From contig NZ_JAAKZI010000018.1 in the NCBI RefSeq assembly GCF_011045165.1, positions 21,801 through 85,800 of the forward strand: a stretch of 64,000 nt of DNA, read 5' to 3'. Below the pieces are notes generated by a model that saw only the letters and a list, made by a program, of their open reading frames with translations, did no database searches and had not been told where the DNA came from. The position numbers were made by a program, and so were the translations under genes. Source of the DNA: Arthrobacter silviterrae (GTDB lineage: Bacteria > Actinomycetota > Actinomycetes > Actinomycetales > Micrococcaceae). Of the stretch, positions 1 to 8,845 are shown piece after piece; positions within the stretch are counted from its first letter, which is position 1, and every line of letters starts with the position of its first letter.

Positions 1-335
1 GGCGGGTAGTAGGTGCCGAAGGTGGCGGGTTCAAGCCGCTCGAAACTGCCCATCGCGGCCCCGCCCAGCATCCCGATCACGGCCACGCCCTGCTCCTGCA
101 CGGCGGCCAGCTCGGCCCACATCGCCTGGTTGTCGGGGTGGTCGGCGGGGTCGTCATTGAGCGTGATGTCCCCGGGCTCGGCGTTGACATGGATGGCACC
201 CACAATGATGGCCGTCAGCTCCCGGCAGCGGCGTGCCAGTTCCACGGGGGACACCAGGGCCCCGTCCACCCGGTTCGTCTGGTAGTAGACCACCACGCGT
301 CCGGGGGCGGCTGGGTTGAGGGGCGTAGCTGTCAT
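1..335 (-). CDS. GH18-type endo-beta-N-acetylglucosaminidase/chitinase-like protein, 3' part outside window
   Basis: The reading frame is open from an ATG at 335 to the window edge, giving the first 111 residues. An AAAGGA ribosome-binding site lies 5 nt upstream of the start. The N-terminus VVVYYQT, then AIIVGAIHVN, then VAVIGMLGGA, is the pattern of the first strands of a GH18 TIM barrel, where a YYQ/Y strand is followed by a strand ending in a glycine-rich turn. The catalytic DxxDxDxE segment would be further on and is not visible. There is no signal peptide, so the enzyme is probably cytoplasmic. It diverges from a GH92 alpha-mannosidase; GH18 endoglycosidases and GH92 mannosidases act together on high-mannose N-glycans, so this is probably an endo-beta-N-acetylglucosaminidase. 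The family call is fairly secure and the exact substrate is inferred. Confidence 0.7.
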   Translation of the reverse strand, partial: MTATPLNPAAPGRVVVYYQTNRVDGALVSPVELARRCRELTAIIVGAIHVNAEPGDITLNDDPADHPDNQAMWAELAAVQEQGVAVIGMLGGAAMGSFERLEPATFGTYYP

Positions 336-403
336 GGCAATCCTTTACGACGTGGTGCCTGCCGGAAAATCCCGAAAAGGCGTCTCTGGTGATGGACTTA
401 ACT

Positions 404-419
404 TATGCGCTTAAGCATA
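404..419. promoter_or_regulatory. Palindromic operator candidate between the GH18 and GH92 genes
   Basis: TATGC and GCATA arms are separated by 6 nt, with an inner perfect GCTTAAGC palindrome. The site lies in the 173-bp gap between the two divergent glycosidase starts, where a LacI/ROK/GntR-type sugar regulator would be expected to bind. No regulator gene is in the window, so the binding protein is unknown. Confidence 0.45.
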
Positions 420-508
420 GAATAGTTATGCCGTGCGTCACAGCATTCCGCTCCCGGTGCCGCGCGTCCCCACAGACCTCATCCCTTCCTGACCTCCAAG
501 GAACAGCC

Positions 509-3500
509 ATGGAATTGCTGCCCCACAGCGGCCCCTCCCACACGCCCAGCTCGCGCCCGGGGCAGGGCTTCAACACCGCCTCCCCGTGGCGCTACGCCGT
601 TTCCGCCAACGAGCCCAAGGACACGGCCGACGCAGGAGCCCCCTTGGGTGCGGAGCGCACGGTTCGCGCCGTGCTGCGGGAGGAAACGCACCGGATCGCG
701 GCGGGCAGCACCCTGAGGTACTTCCTCTACCCGGCGTTTGCCGGCAATGACGACGACCCGGCAGGCGGCTACGGGGACTGCGCCGCCGCCGTCGACCTGG
801 TCCTGGACGGCGGCACCCGCCTCTCGGAGACCGGGCTGGCGGACCAATACGGCTTCGGGGCCGGCGCGAAGGCGCAGGGCGAAGCCAAGACGCTCATCCC
901 TGACCAGTGGAACATCCGCACCGTGGACCTCTCCGCGCTCGCGGGCCGCACAGTCACCGCCGTCGAGGCCGCCGTGCACCTGCCCGGTGGCGTGCCGGAG
1001 GCCGCGCTGGAAGGATGGATCGACGGCGTCGAGCTTTATGTGGCTGCCGATCCGGCGGGGGAGGGGCGCCCCAGTGACCACGTGCTGACCACGCGCGGCA
1101 CGCATTCCTCCGGCGGGGTGTCGCGCGGCAACACGCTGCCGGCCGCGGCCGTGCCCTTCGGCTTCAACTTCATCACCCCCTGCACTGACGCCCGCACCAC
1201 CCAGTGGGTCTACGCCTACCACCAGCACGACGTGGCCCCCGGGGTGAGTGCCCTGCAGGCCCTGAGCATCTCCCACCAGCCCAGCCCGTGGATGAACGAC
1301 TACTCCGTGCTGCAGTTCATGCCCGGCACGGGCACCCCCGAGCTGGACCCTGCCACGCGCGCGCTGGCTTTCCGGCACGGCAACGAAGAGGCCGGGCCGC
1401 ACCGCTACCGCGTCACCTTCGACAACGGCCTGGTGGCCACGGCTGCGCCCGCCGACCACTCCGTGGCGCTCCGCTTCGAGTACCCGGAGGGCACAGGCAA
1501 CGACGGCGCAACGGGCGCCACCCTGCTGCTGGACCAGCTCGACAACAACGGCTCCCTGACCATCAGCACCGGAACCAACGGGCTGCCGGTGCTGTCCGGC
1601 TACGTGGACGGCAGCGAAAACTCCACCGCCCTGCGCATGTACTTTTACGCCGTGGCAGACCGCCCCGCCCTGGAATCCGGCATGTTCGACGCCGAACGCC
1701 CCGCCGGGTGGGTGCGGTTCGCACTGGATGAATCCCGCACCGTGAACGTCAAGGCGGCCACGTCCTTCATCAGCATCGCCCAGGCCCGCCACAGCCTGGC
1801 CCTGGAAATTCCCGACGGCGACGGCGTGGACCAGGTTGCGGCCCGCGCCAGGGAACTGTGGGACGCCAAGCTCGGCGCCGTCACCGTGCAGGGCGCCAGT
1901 GCGGACCAGCTCACCACGCTGTACTCCAACCTGTACCGGATGTTCCTGTACCCGAACTCGGCCAGCGAAAACGCGGGCACCACGGCTGAGCCCAAATGGC
2001 AGTACGCCAGCTTCCTCAAGCCCGCGGACGCCCACGGCGCCGAGGTGACCGGCGCGCAGCTGAACCCCGGCACCACCTTCGTCAACAACGGCTTCTGGGA
2101 CACCTACCGCACGGAATGGCCGGCACTGTGCCTGCTGGACCCCGACCGGGCAGGGAACATGCTGGACGGCTTCGTGGAGCACTACCGCGACGGCGGCTGG
2201 ACCCCCCGCTGGTCGGCACCCGGCTACTCGGATTGCATGGTGGGCACCAGCAGCGACCTGGTCTTTGCCGATGCCGCGCTCAACGGCGTGGGCGGCTTTG
2301 ACCTGGCCGACGCCTACGATTCCGCGCTGCGCAACGCCACCGTGCCCTCCGGTGATTCCGCCACGGGCCGCAAGGGGCTGGACGTGGGCATCTTCACCGG
2401 CTGGATCCCCAGCGACGCCACGGACGAGGCCATGTCCTGGTCGCTGGAAAACGCCATCAGCGACTACGGCGTGGCCCGCTTCTCCGAACTGCTGCTGGAA
2501 CGCGCCTCCGCGGAGGACCCCCGCCGCGCCGAGTATGCAGCCAACGCCGCCTACTTTGGCAACCGGGCCCGCGGCTACCGGCACCTCTTTGACCCGGCCA
2601 CCGGCTTCTTCCAGGGCCGCAACAGCGGGGGCGCCTTCAGCCACGGCCCGGACACCTTCGACCCCCGCACCTGGGGGCACGACTACACGGAAACCAACGC
2701 CTGGGGCATGGCCTTCAGCGTGCCGCAGGACGGTGCCGGCCTGGCCGCACTCCACGGCGGCCGGAAGGGCCTGGAAGCGAAGCTGGACGAGTACTTCGCC
2801 ACGCCCGAAACGGCCCGCCACGAGTTCAAGGGCTCCTACTGGGACGTGATCCATGAGATGACCGAGGCCCGCAACATCCGCATGGGCATGTTCGGCATCT
2901 CCAACCAACCGGCCCACCACGCCCCGTTCATGTACGCGTTCACGGACGCCCCGCACAAGACCCAGGCCATCACCCGCGAAAGCGTGGCCCGCCTCTTCAC
3001 CGGCAGCGAGATCGGCCAGGGCTACCCCGGGGACGAGGACAACGGCGAAATGTCCGCCTGGTACGTCTTTGCCGCGCTTGGTTTCTACCCGCTGTCCCTG
3101 GCCTCGGGCGGTTTCATCCTCACGGCGCCGCTCTATGCCGACGCCTCGGTCCGGCTCGCCACCGGCAACACCATCACAGTCCGGGCCGCCAACCACGGCC
3201 CCGAAAACGTGTACATCCAGTCCCTCACCGTCAATGGCGAGCCGTGGCACAGCACCTTCATCGATCATGCAACCCTGGCCGCCGGCGCCACGCTGGACTT
3301 TGTGATGGGCGCGGAACCGTCCTCGTGGGGGTCGTCTGCCGAAGCAGCCCCGCCGTCACTGGACGCCCCCGGCGAAACCCGGGCTCCGGCGTCGGACCTC
3401 ATAGCGCCCGACGGCGACATATCGGGGTCCGTGGACGCGCCGGAACTGCTGTTCAACAACACCTCCGAGGACGGCGTTTCCATGCCCGACGGCGGGTGGG

Positions 3501-3757
3501 CGGCCTATGCGCTCCAGGCACCCGCGGCCGTGACGCTGTATACCGTGACGGCCGGCCCGCAGCTCACCGGCTGGGTCCTGGAGGGCTCGCTGAACGGCGA
3601 TGACTGGACAGTCCTGGACACCCGCAGCGGCGAATCGTTCCTGTGGGAGCGCCAGACCCGCCCGTTCCAGGTGTCCGGCTGGCCGGCCACCCATTTCCGG
3701 CTGACGGCGGCGGGCGCGGCAACCGTGTACCAGCTGGAACTTTTCGCCGGGCTGTAA
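509..3757 (+). CDS. GH92 family alpha-mannosidase
   Basis: This 1082-residue protein is predicted to be an exo-acting alpha-mannosidase that removes mannose from high-mannose N-glycans. Visible family landmarks are GFWDTYRTEWP, NQPAHHAPFMY and DEDNGEMSAWYVF, which carry conserved acidic and aromatic residues of the GH92 (alpha/alpha)6 barrel. The first 200 residues after the start form an NPCBM-like beta domain. The last 110 residues resemble an F5/8-type carbohydrate-binding domain. The open frame extends 40 codons further upstream, but the ATG at 509 has AAGGAA about 9 nt before it and begins the conserved part. No signal peptide is visible, so cytoplasmic action on imported glycans is likely. 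The gene diverges from the GH18 gene and is followed after 21 bp by an ABC exporter. Confidence 0.9.
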   Translation: MELLPHSGPSHTPSSRPGQGFNTASPWRYAVSANEPKDTADAGAPLGAERTVRAVLREETHRIAAGSTLRYFLYPAFAGNDDDPAGGYGDCAAAVDLVLDGGTRLSETGLADQYGFGAGAKAQGEAKTLIPDQWNIRTVDLSALAGRTVTAVEAAVHLPGGVPEAALEGWIDGVELYVAADPAGEGRPSDHVLTTRGTHSSGGVSRGNTLPAAAVPFGFNFITPCTDARTTQWVYAYHQHDVAPGVSALQALSISHQPSPWMNDYSVLQFMPGTGTPELDPATRALAFRHGNEEAGPHRYRVTFDNGLVATAAPADHSVALRFEYPEGTGNDGATGATLLLDQLDNNGSLTISTGTNGLPVLSGYVDGSENSTALRMYFYAVADRPALESGMFDAERPAGWVRFALDESRTVNVKAATSFISIAQARHSLALEIPDGDGVDQVAARARELWDAKLGAVTVQGASADQLTTLYSNLYRMFLYPNSASENAGTTAEPKWQYASFLKPADAHGAEVTGAQLNPGTTFVNNGFWDTYRTEWPALCLLDPDRAGNMLDGFVEHYRDGGWTPRWSAPGYSDCMVGTSSDLVFADAALNGVGGFDLADAYDSALRNATVPSGDSATGRKGLDVGIFTGWIPSDATDEAMSWSLENAISDYGVARFSELLLERASAEDPRRAEYAANAAYFGNRARGYRHLFDPATGFFQGRNSGGAFSHGPDTFDPRTWGHDYTETNAWGMAFSVPQDGAGLAALHGGRKGLEAKLDEYFATPETARHEFKGSYWDVIHEMTEARNIRMGMFGISNQPAHHAPFMYAFTDAPHKTQAITRESVARLFTGSEIGQGYPGDEDNGEMSAWYVFAALGFYPLSLASGGFILTAPLYADASVRLATGNTITVRAANHGPENVYIQSLTVNGEPWHSTFIDHATLAAGATLDFVMGAEPSSWGSSAEAAPPSLDAPGETRAPASDLIAPDGDISGSVDAPELLFNNTSEDGVSMPDGGWAAYALQAPAAVTLYTVTAGPQLTGWVLEGSLNGDDWTVLDTRSGESFLWERQTRPFQVSGWPATHFRLTAAGAATVYQLELFAGL

Positions 3758-3778
3758 CCGGCAGGAACTTAAGGAATC

Positions 3779-5578
3779 ATGAAGACATATTTGCGCAGTT
3801 CCGGATTCATCATCAGCCAGACGTTCCGGGCCTCGCCGCGCCGGACCGTGATCACCATCGCCCTGTCCCTGGTCATGTCAGCCATCCCCGCCATGCAGGT
3901 GCTGGCGATTGCGGCGCTGGTCAATTCCCTCAAGGGCGCCCACGCGATGGGCGACGTCATTGTCCCGCTGCTGTGGGTGGTGCTCATTGTCGGATTCACC
4001 GGCCCCGTGCGGGTGGCCTGCGCCACGATCCGCCTGATGGCCATGACCCGGGCCGCCGCGGCCATGCAGACCAGGCTCGCTCACAGGGTGGCCCGGATGC
4101 GTCCTTCGGAGCTGGTGAAGCCGGCCACCACCACGGCCATCGAGAAGCACAACCGGGCCATTTCCGAACAGGTCAGCTACCAGTTCGAATCCCTTGTGGC
4201 CGGCGTTTTGGAGCAGACGCTGGCCGTGGTGGGCGTCATCATCGCCCTCTTTGCCTTCAGCAAGCTGGCCGGGCTCCTGGTCCTGCTGGCGTTGGTCCCC
4301 ACCATGGTTTCCGCCAAGATTCTGGGCGGCGTCCAGACCCGCATGTGGGAGAGCCTGGGCACCTTGTTTGGCCGGGAACGCTACCTGCGCGACCTGCTGG
4401 TGCGGGAAAAGACAGCCACGGAACTGTCGGGGCTGGGTACGGGAGAACGCGTGGCGGACATGGTCCGGAGCACGTGGACTGACGTGGTCGCGGCGCGGGA
4501 CAAGCTGTCCAAGGCCGTGCTGGGCATGGACTGGGCCATCGGTGCCATCACCACCGTGCTGCTGGTCGGCGCCATGGGGGCCGTGGTGGTGGACATGCAC
4601 TACGGGCCCGCGGCCGTGGCCGGCGTGTACGGGGTCATGGCCGCCATGGCGTCAGTGGGCGGTGCCGCCGGCTCCATTGGCGTCTCCGTGCAAAACTCGC
4701 CGCAATGCGAGGGGCTCCGGGTGTTTTTCGCCGATTCCGGCAAGCAAAAGCGCGGCGAACAGGTCATTGTCCCCACGGCCGAACGCCTGGCCGGGGCCAA
4801 CATGCAGCACCGCTACCCGGGGGCGGCGGTTGACACGCTCCGGGATGTCAGCGTTGAGGCCCGCCGCGGCGAGATCATCGCGCTGGTGGGCGTGAATGGC
4901 GCTGGAAAAACCACCACCGTGAACGCCCTGCTGGGCCTGACCGAACTCTCCGGCGGGACAGTTTCGATTGACGGGCAGACGCAGGCGGAACTGTCCGAGG
5001 ATGTCTGGCTGGGCTACTTCGGCCTGCTGACCCAGGAGTTTGGCCGCTACGAGATGACGATCCGGGAGGTGGTGTGCCTGGGCACCCCGCGCACCGGGAT
5101 CACGGACGAGGAGGTGTGGGCGGCGCTGGAATCCGCCCGCGCCGCGGACCTGGTCCGCAAGTTCCCACTCGGCCTGGACACCCAGCTGGGCGAACAGTGG
5201 GGCGGGCTGGGCGTTTCCGGCGGGCAGTGGCAGCGCCTGGCCCTAGCCCGCATCTACCTGCGCGACCCCGCCATCTGGGTGCTGGACGAGCCGACGTCGG
5301 CCATTGACGCCGAGGCCGAACAGGACATCTTCCGGGAACTCGCCAGGACCCGCCACAACCGCATCACCATCGTGGTCTCCCACCGGGCCTGGACGCTGAA
5401 GGGCATGGACCGGATTTACGTGATCGACGGCGGCCGGGTGGTCCAGCGGGGCCGTTATGAAGAGCTCATGGCTGAGCCCGGCCGCTTCAGCGAGATATTC
5501 GCCGAACAGCTCGACGGCGGCGTCAGCCGGCGGCCGCCCGTGGACCAGGCCCTGGGTGTGGCTGCAACTTCCCGGTAG
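3779..5578 (+). CDS. ABC exporter half-transporter (fused membrane and ATPase domains)
   Basis: The protein has 599 residues. Residues 1-300 hold about five or six hydrophobic segments (for example around 20-50, 60-75, 135-175 and 245-285). Residues 330-580 form the ATPase, with Walker A GVNGAGKTT near 371, signature VSGGQWQRLALAR near 479 and Walker B WVLDEPTS near 500. The order membrane domain then ATPase is typical of type IV exporters for peptides, lipids or drugs. A good AAGGAA site precedes the ATG. It starts 21 bp after the GH92 gene and may share its transcript, although an exporter is not an obvious partner for intracellular glycan breakdown. The substrate cannot be read from the sequence. 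Confidence 0.85.
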   Translation: MKTYLRSSGFIISQTFRASPRRTVITIALSLVMSAIPAMQVLAIAALVNSLKGAHAMGDVIVPLLWVVLIVGFTGPVRVACATIRLMAMTRAAAAMQTRLAHRVARMRPSELVKPATTTAIEKHNRAISEQVSYQFESLVAGVLEQTLAVVGVIIALFAFSKLAGLLVLLALVPTMVSAKILGGVQTRMWESLGTLFGRERYLRDLLVREKTATELSGLGTGERVADMVRSTWTDVVAARDKLSKAVLGMDWAIGAITTVLLVGAMGAVVVDMHYGPAAVAGVYGVMAAMASVGGAAGSIGVSVQNSPQCEGLRVFFADSGKQKRGEQVIVPTAERLAGANMQHRYPGAAVDTLRDVSVEARRGEIIALVGVNGAGKTTTVNALLGLTELSGGTVSIDGQTQAELSEDVWLGYFGLLTQEFGRYEMTIREVVCLGTPRTGITDEEVWAALESARAADLVRKFPLGLDTQLGEQWGGLGVSGGQWQRLALARIYLRDPAIWVLDEPTSAIDAEAEQDIFRELARTRHNRITIVVSHRAWTLKGMDRIYVIDGGRVVQRGRYEELMAEPGRFSEIFAEQLDGGVSRRPPVDQALGVAATSR

Positions 5579-5632
5579 GCTGGCAGCGTGCCGGCCGGAC
5601 AGGCCAGCGCCAGGTCCGATGGACAGGAGAGC

Positions 5633-6322
5633 ATGATGTCCCCAACGACAGCGGCCGGAACCACGGCCGCCGAAGTAATGGCCGAGCTGGCCGCACTGGA
5701 GGACCCGCGGGCACGCGCCGTGAATGAGAAACACGGGGACGACCACGGGGTGAACCTGGGCAAGCTGCGGGCCATTGCAAAACGGCTCAAGCCCCAGCCC
5801 GAGCTGGCACGCGAACTCTGGGACACGGGGGACACCGTGGCCCGGCTCCTGTCGCTGCTGATCAGCCGCCCCAAGGCCTTCACAGCCGGGGAACTGGACA
5901 CCATGATGCGCCAATCCAGCGTCCCCAAGGTCAACGACTGGTTTGTCAACTACGTGGTGAAGAAGGGCCCGCACACCGAGGAACTGCGCGTGGCCTGGTT
6001 CGCCGACCCCGACCCCGTGGTGGCGAGTGCGGGCTGGGGGCTGACCGGCGACCGCATTGCCAAGACACCCGGCGGACTGGACCTCCCGGGGCTGCTGGAC
6101 CTCATCGAGGCGCACATGGCGGATGCCCCGGACCGGCTGCAGTGGGCCATGAACACCTGCCTGGCCCAGATCGGCATAGGGAACCCGGATCTGCGGGCCC
6201 GTGCCGTCGACATCGGCGAACGCCTGGGGGTCCTCAGGGACTACCCGACGCCGCCGAACTGCACCTCGCCTTTCGCGCCGCTGTGGATTGCCGAAATGGT
6301 GCGCCGGCAAGGCGGCCAGTAG
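5633..6322 (+). CDS. DNA alkylation repair (AlkD-like HEAT-repeat) protein
   Basis: The protein has 229 residues from the ATG at 5633, which has GGAGAG just upstream; a GTG 45 nt earlier is less likely. The helical, HEAT-like sequence with KHGDDHGVNLGKLRAIAK and later LARELWDTGD matches the AlkD/YP_-type family of N7/N3-alkylpurine DNA glycosylases, in which stacked helical repeats hold damaged DNA. The C-terminal CTSPFAPLWI segment is also common in this family. I cannot confirm the catalytic Asp/Trp set by eye. The gene is 54 bp downstream of the ABC exporter on the same strand and ends in a convergent terminator region. Confidence 0.7.
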   Translation: MMSPTTAAGTTAAEVMAELAALEDPRARAVNEKHGDDHGVNLGKLRAIAKRLKPQPELARELWDTGDTVARLLSLLISRPKAFTAGELDTMMRQSSVPKVNDWFVNYVVKKGPHTEELRVAWFADPDPVVASAGWGLTGDRIAKTPGGLDLPGLLDLIEAHMADAPDRLQWAMNTCLAQIGIGNPDLRARAVDIGERLGVLRDYPTPPNCTSPFAPLWIAEMVRRQGGQ

Positions 6323-6338
6323 CCCGGACGGGCGGCCT

Positions 6339-6371
6339 GGCGGCCCGGCCGGAAACCCCGGACGGGCCGCC
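6339..6371. terminator. Hairpin between convergent genes
   Basis: GC-rich arms at 6339-6352 and 6358-6371 pair over 14 bp with one mismatch and a 5-nt loop. It lies between the AlkD-like stop (6322) and the exporter permease stop (6387). There is no long T-run, so termination in either direction is inferred. Confidence 0.5.
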
Positions 6372-6386
6372 TGCCTTGTGTGGGGC

Positions 6387-7148
6387 TCAGGCAATCTTCT
6401 TCCGGTAGGCGGCCATGGCGAAGAAGTACGCCACCACCAGGATGCCGACACACCAGACCAGCGCCACCCAGATGTTGCTCCCCACCGGCTGCTGCGCGAA
6501 AAGGTCGCGGATGGAGTTGACGATGGAGGTGACCGGCTGGTTTTCGGCAAACCAGCGCACCGGCCCCGGCATGGTGGCGGTGGGCACGAACGCCGAGCTG
6601 ATGAACGGCAGGAAGATGATCGGGTAGGAGAAGGCGCTGGCGCCGTCCGCCGACGTCGCCGACAGCCCTGGGATCACAGCTATCCAGGTCAGCGCCAGCG
6701 TGAACAGCATCAGGATTCCGGCCACTGCCAGCCATGCCAGCGGGCCTGCCGGGCTGCGGAATCCCATGACCAGGGCCACGAGCACGACGACGACGATAGA
6801 GACCAGGTTGGCAACCAGGGACGTCAGCACGTGCGCCCACAGCACGGAGGAGCGGGCGATCGGCATGGACTGGAACCGCTCGAAGATGCCGCCCTTCATG
6901 TCCAGGAACAGCCGGAACGCCGTGTAGGAGATGCCGGAGGCAATGGTGATGAGAAGGATGCCCGGCAGCAGGTAGTTGACGTAGCTGCCGGAGCCGGTCT
7001 TGATGGCCCCGCCAAAAACGTAGACAAAGAGCAGCATGAAGGCGATCGGCATGATGGTGGTGGTGATGATCGTGTCCAGGCTGCGGCTGATGTGGCGCAG
7101 GGAGCGTCCCAGCAGCACGGCGGTGTCGCCGAAAAAGTGGGTTTTCAT
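6387..7148 (-). CDS. ABC-2 type transporter permease (DrrB-like)
   Basis: The 253-residue product starts at ATG 7148, with GAGGAG 6 nt upstream. It has six hydrophobic segments: near residues 27-45 (TTTIMPIAFMLLFVYVF), 60-80, 105-130, 140-160 (WLAVAGILMLFTLALTWIAV), 175-195, and 225-245 (WVALVWCVGILVVAYFFAMA). This is the ABC-2/DrrB layout of a multidrug exporter permease. The ATPase gene ends 10 bp upstream, so the two are co-transcribed and should form one exporter. Control is expected from the PadR gene at the head of the operon. Confidence 0.88.
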   Translation of the reverse strand: MKTHFFGDTAVLLGRSLRHISRSLDTIITTTIMPIAFMLLFVYVFGGAIKTGSGSYVNYLLPGILLITIASGISYTAFRLFLDMKGGIFERFQSMPIARSSVLWAHVLTSLVANLVSIVVVVLVALVMGFRSPAGPLAWLAVAGILMLFTLALTWIAVIPGLSATSADGASAFSYPIIFLPFISSAFVPTATMPGPVRWFAENQPVTSIVNSIRDLFAQQPVGSNIWVALVWCVGILVVAYFFAMAAYRKKIA

Positions 7149-7158
7149 CGAATTCTCC

Positions 7159-7929
7159 TCAGTCCTTCTCGCCGACCAGGGCGAGGAAGACATCCTCGAG
7201 GGTCGGCTGCTTTTCAACGTATTCAACTTTGGCCGGCGGGAGCAGCGCCTTGAGCTCGGCCAAGGTGCCGTTGACGATGATCCGGCCCCCGTGCAGGATG
7301 GCTATCCTGTCCGCGAGCTGTTCGGCCTCGTCCAGGGTTTGCGTGGTGAGCAAAACCGTGGTGCCGTGCGCCGCGAGTTCGCGCACGGCGGCCCAGACCT
7401 CCAGGCGCGCCTGCGGGTCAAGCCCGGTGGTCGGCTCGTCGAGGAAGATCACGGGCGGGTTGCCGATAAGGCTCATCGAAATGTCCAGCCGCCGGCGCAT
7501 GCCGCCCGAGTACTCGGAGACCTTCCGGGCGCCCGAATCGGCCAATGAGAACCGCTCGAGCAGCGCATCCGCAACGGCGCCGGGGTCCTTGACGTGCCGC
7601 AGCTTGGCAACCAGGACCAGGTTCTCCCGCCCGGTGAGGATTTCATCCACCGCCGCGAACTGGCCGGTGAGGCTGAACGACTCCCGCACCTGGGCGGGCT
7701 GGGAGGCGACGTCGAAGCCGTTGACCGCGGCAGCACCGGCGTCGGCCTTCAGGAGCGTGGCCAGGATCCTGACCACTGTGGTCTTGCCCGCCCCGTTCGA
7801 TCCGAGCAGGGCAAAAACGCTTCCCTGCGCCACGTCAAAGTCCACGCCGCGCAGCACTTGCAAATCCTTGAATGACTTTTCCAGGCCCTCAACATGAATC
7901 ACGGGTGCCTGGCCGCTGGTGGTTTCCAT
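7159..7929 (-). CDS. ABC transporter ATP-binding protein (DrrA-like)
   Basis: The 256-residue ATPase shows Walker A GSNGAGKTT near residue 44, signature YSGGMRRRLD near 144 and Walker B VIFLDEPTTGLDP near 166, followed by an H-loop region LLTTQTLDEAEQLAD. The TLDEAEQLADRI pattern and the C-terminal tail ending in LEDVFLALVGE are typical of DrrA-family drug export ATPases. The start at 7929 has GGAC upstream. The upstream in-frame extension overlaps the DUF1048 gene and is not used. It pairs with the permease 10 bp downstream. Confidence 0.9.
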   Translation of the reverse strand: METTSGQAPVIHVEGLEKSFKDLQVLRGVDFDVAQGSVFALLGSNGAGKTTVVRILATLLKADAGAAAVNGFDVASQPAQVRESFSLTGQFAAVDEILTGRENLVLVAKLRHVKDPGAVADALLERFSLADSGARKVSEYSGGMRRRLDISMSLIGNPPVIFLDEPTTGLDPQARLEVWAAVRELAAHGTTVLLTTQTLDEAEQLADRIAILHGGRIIVNGTLAELKALLPPAKVEYVEKQPTLEDVFLALVGEKD

Positions 7930-7954
7930 CTGCCTGTCCTTCCCTTCTGCGAAA

Positions 7955-8320
7955 TTACTGTTCGCTGTCCGCGATGGCGTCGATGGAGTCGACCAGGCGC
8001 TTGCGCTCCTTGTTGATCCACTGCCCCTCCGAATAGTTCGCCAGGAATGAGTCCACGAACTCCACGGGGTCCGCCCCGACAATGGCGCGGACGGTGGTGC
8101 CGTCCGCGGCGCTCTGCTCGAAAAGGACCAGCAGGTCCTCCAGCATCAACAGCAGCGTGTCGCCCTTCGTGACGGCACCGAAGTACATGAGGTAGCGGTC
8201 CAGGGCCTCAATGGCCGTGCGGTAGTTTGGCGGCAGCGCCTTGATGCGCGCCTTGTACTGCCTGTACTGCTTCTTCTGCTCCAGCGAGCCGGCGACCAGC
8301 TCAATCCAGTTTGTTGCCAT
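7955..8320 (-). CDS. DUF1048 domain protein
   Basis: This is a 121-residue soluble helical protein (MATNWIELVAGSLEQKKQYR...), rich in charged residues and without membrane segments. It matches the DUF1048 family, which is repeatedly found between a PadR regulator and an ABC-2 exporter in actinobacteria; its biochemical role is not established. The start at 8320 has GGAAGG upstream and lies directly behind the PadR stop (8323), so the two are translationally close. The context suggests a sensor or accessory factor of the exporter operon. Confidence 0.75.
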   Translation of the reverse strand: MATNWIELVAGSLEQKKQYRQYKARIKALPPNYRTAIEALDRYLMYFGAVTKGDTLLLMLEDLLVLFEQSAADGTTVRAIVGADPVEFVDSFLANYSEGQWINKERKRLVDSIDAIADSEQ

Positions 8321-8322
8321 GG

Positions 8323-8652
8323 CTACTTTCCTTCCTCCTTGAGCTGTCCCAGCCTGTCCGCCAGGAAGCCCCATGTGGTCCAAAATTCCTCGAGATATTC
8401 GCGGCCCGGGACGTTGAGCGAATACACCTTGCGTGGCGGCCCCTTCTCGGAGGGAACCTTTTCCACCCCGACCAGGCCGTTGCGCTCAATCCGCACCAGC
8501 AGTGCATAGACGGTTCCTTCGGCGATGTCCGCGAAGCCCTGTTCCCGCAGCCGCGCTGTGATCTCATACCCGTAGGCAGGCCGCACTGACAGGATTGCCA
8601 GGACGATGCCCTCCAAGGTGCCCTTGAGCATCTCCGTCATTTGCTTGCCCAT
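8323..8652 (-). CDS. PadR family transcriptional regulator
   Basis: The 109-residue protein has the PadR winged-helix signature: LKGTLEGIVLAILS, then YGYEITARL, then EGTVYALLVRIERNGLV, followed by the wing EKGPPRKVYSLN. These proteins repress drug-export operons and are released by the exported compound. The gene heads the operon PadR-DUF1048-ATPase-permease. GGGAGG precedes the ATG. A palindromic region immediately upstream (8669-8702) is the likely autoregulatory operator. Confidence 0.9.
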   Translation of the reverse strand: MGKQMTEMLKGTLEGIVLAILSVRPAYGYEITARLREQGFADIAEGTVYALLVRIERNGLVGVEKVPSEKGPPRKVYSLNVPGREYLEEFWTTWGFLADRLGQLKEEGK

Positions 8653-8668
8653 TCGGCGCCTCCCTTCA

Positions 8669-8702
8669 CTACTTGGTGATACTAGCTACCAGTACATAGT
8701 AG
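8669..8702. promoter_or_regulatory. Probable PadR operator
   Basis: A 34-bp imperfect palindrome begins CTACT and ends AGTAG, with an inner TACT...AGTA palindrome at 8680-8694. It sits 17-50 bp upstream of the PadR start, as expected for autoregulation. The half-site repeats are seen directly; binding by this PadR is inferred. Confidence 0.6.
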
Positions 8703-8845
8703 CGTTAAGTAGCGATCGTGCAATACTTTTTTTTGAGGGACCCGGCAGGCCGTGCGGGAGGGGTTCGGATGGGGCCGGCCAGCGTTCTGCCGGCCTGCGG
8801 TCACTAGAATCAACGTGGATCAAAATCAGGATTGAGGACTATCCC

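Noticed and set aside
13..392. Plus-strand open frames at the left edge
   Set aside because: They are opposite the GH18 reading frame, which has a clear start, ribosome-binding site and barrel motifs.
479..3268. A 929-codon open frame on the minus strand opposite the GH92 gene
   Set aside because: It is a shadow caused by high GC in the third position of the real gene; composition is Gly/Val/His/Arg-rich with no family motif, and GH92 motifs on the plus strand are clear.
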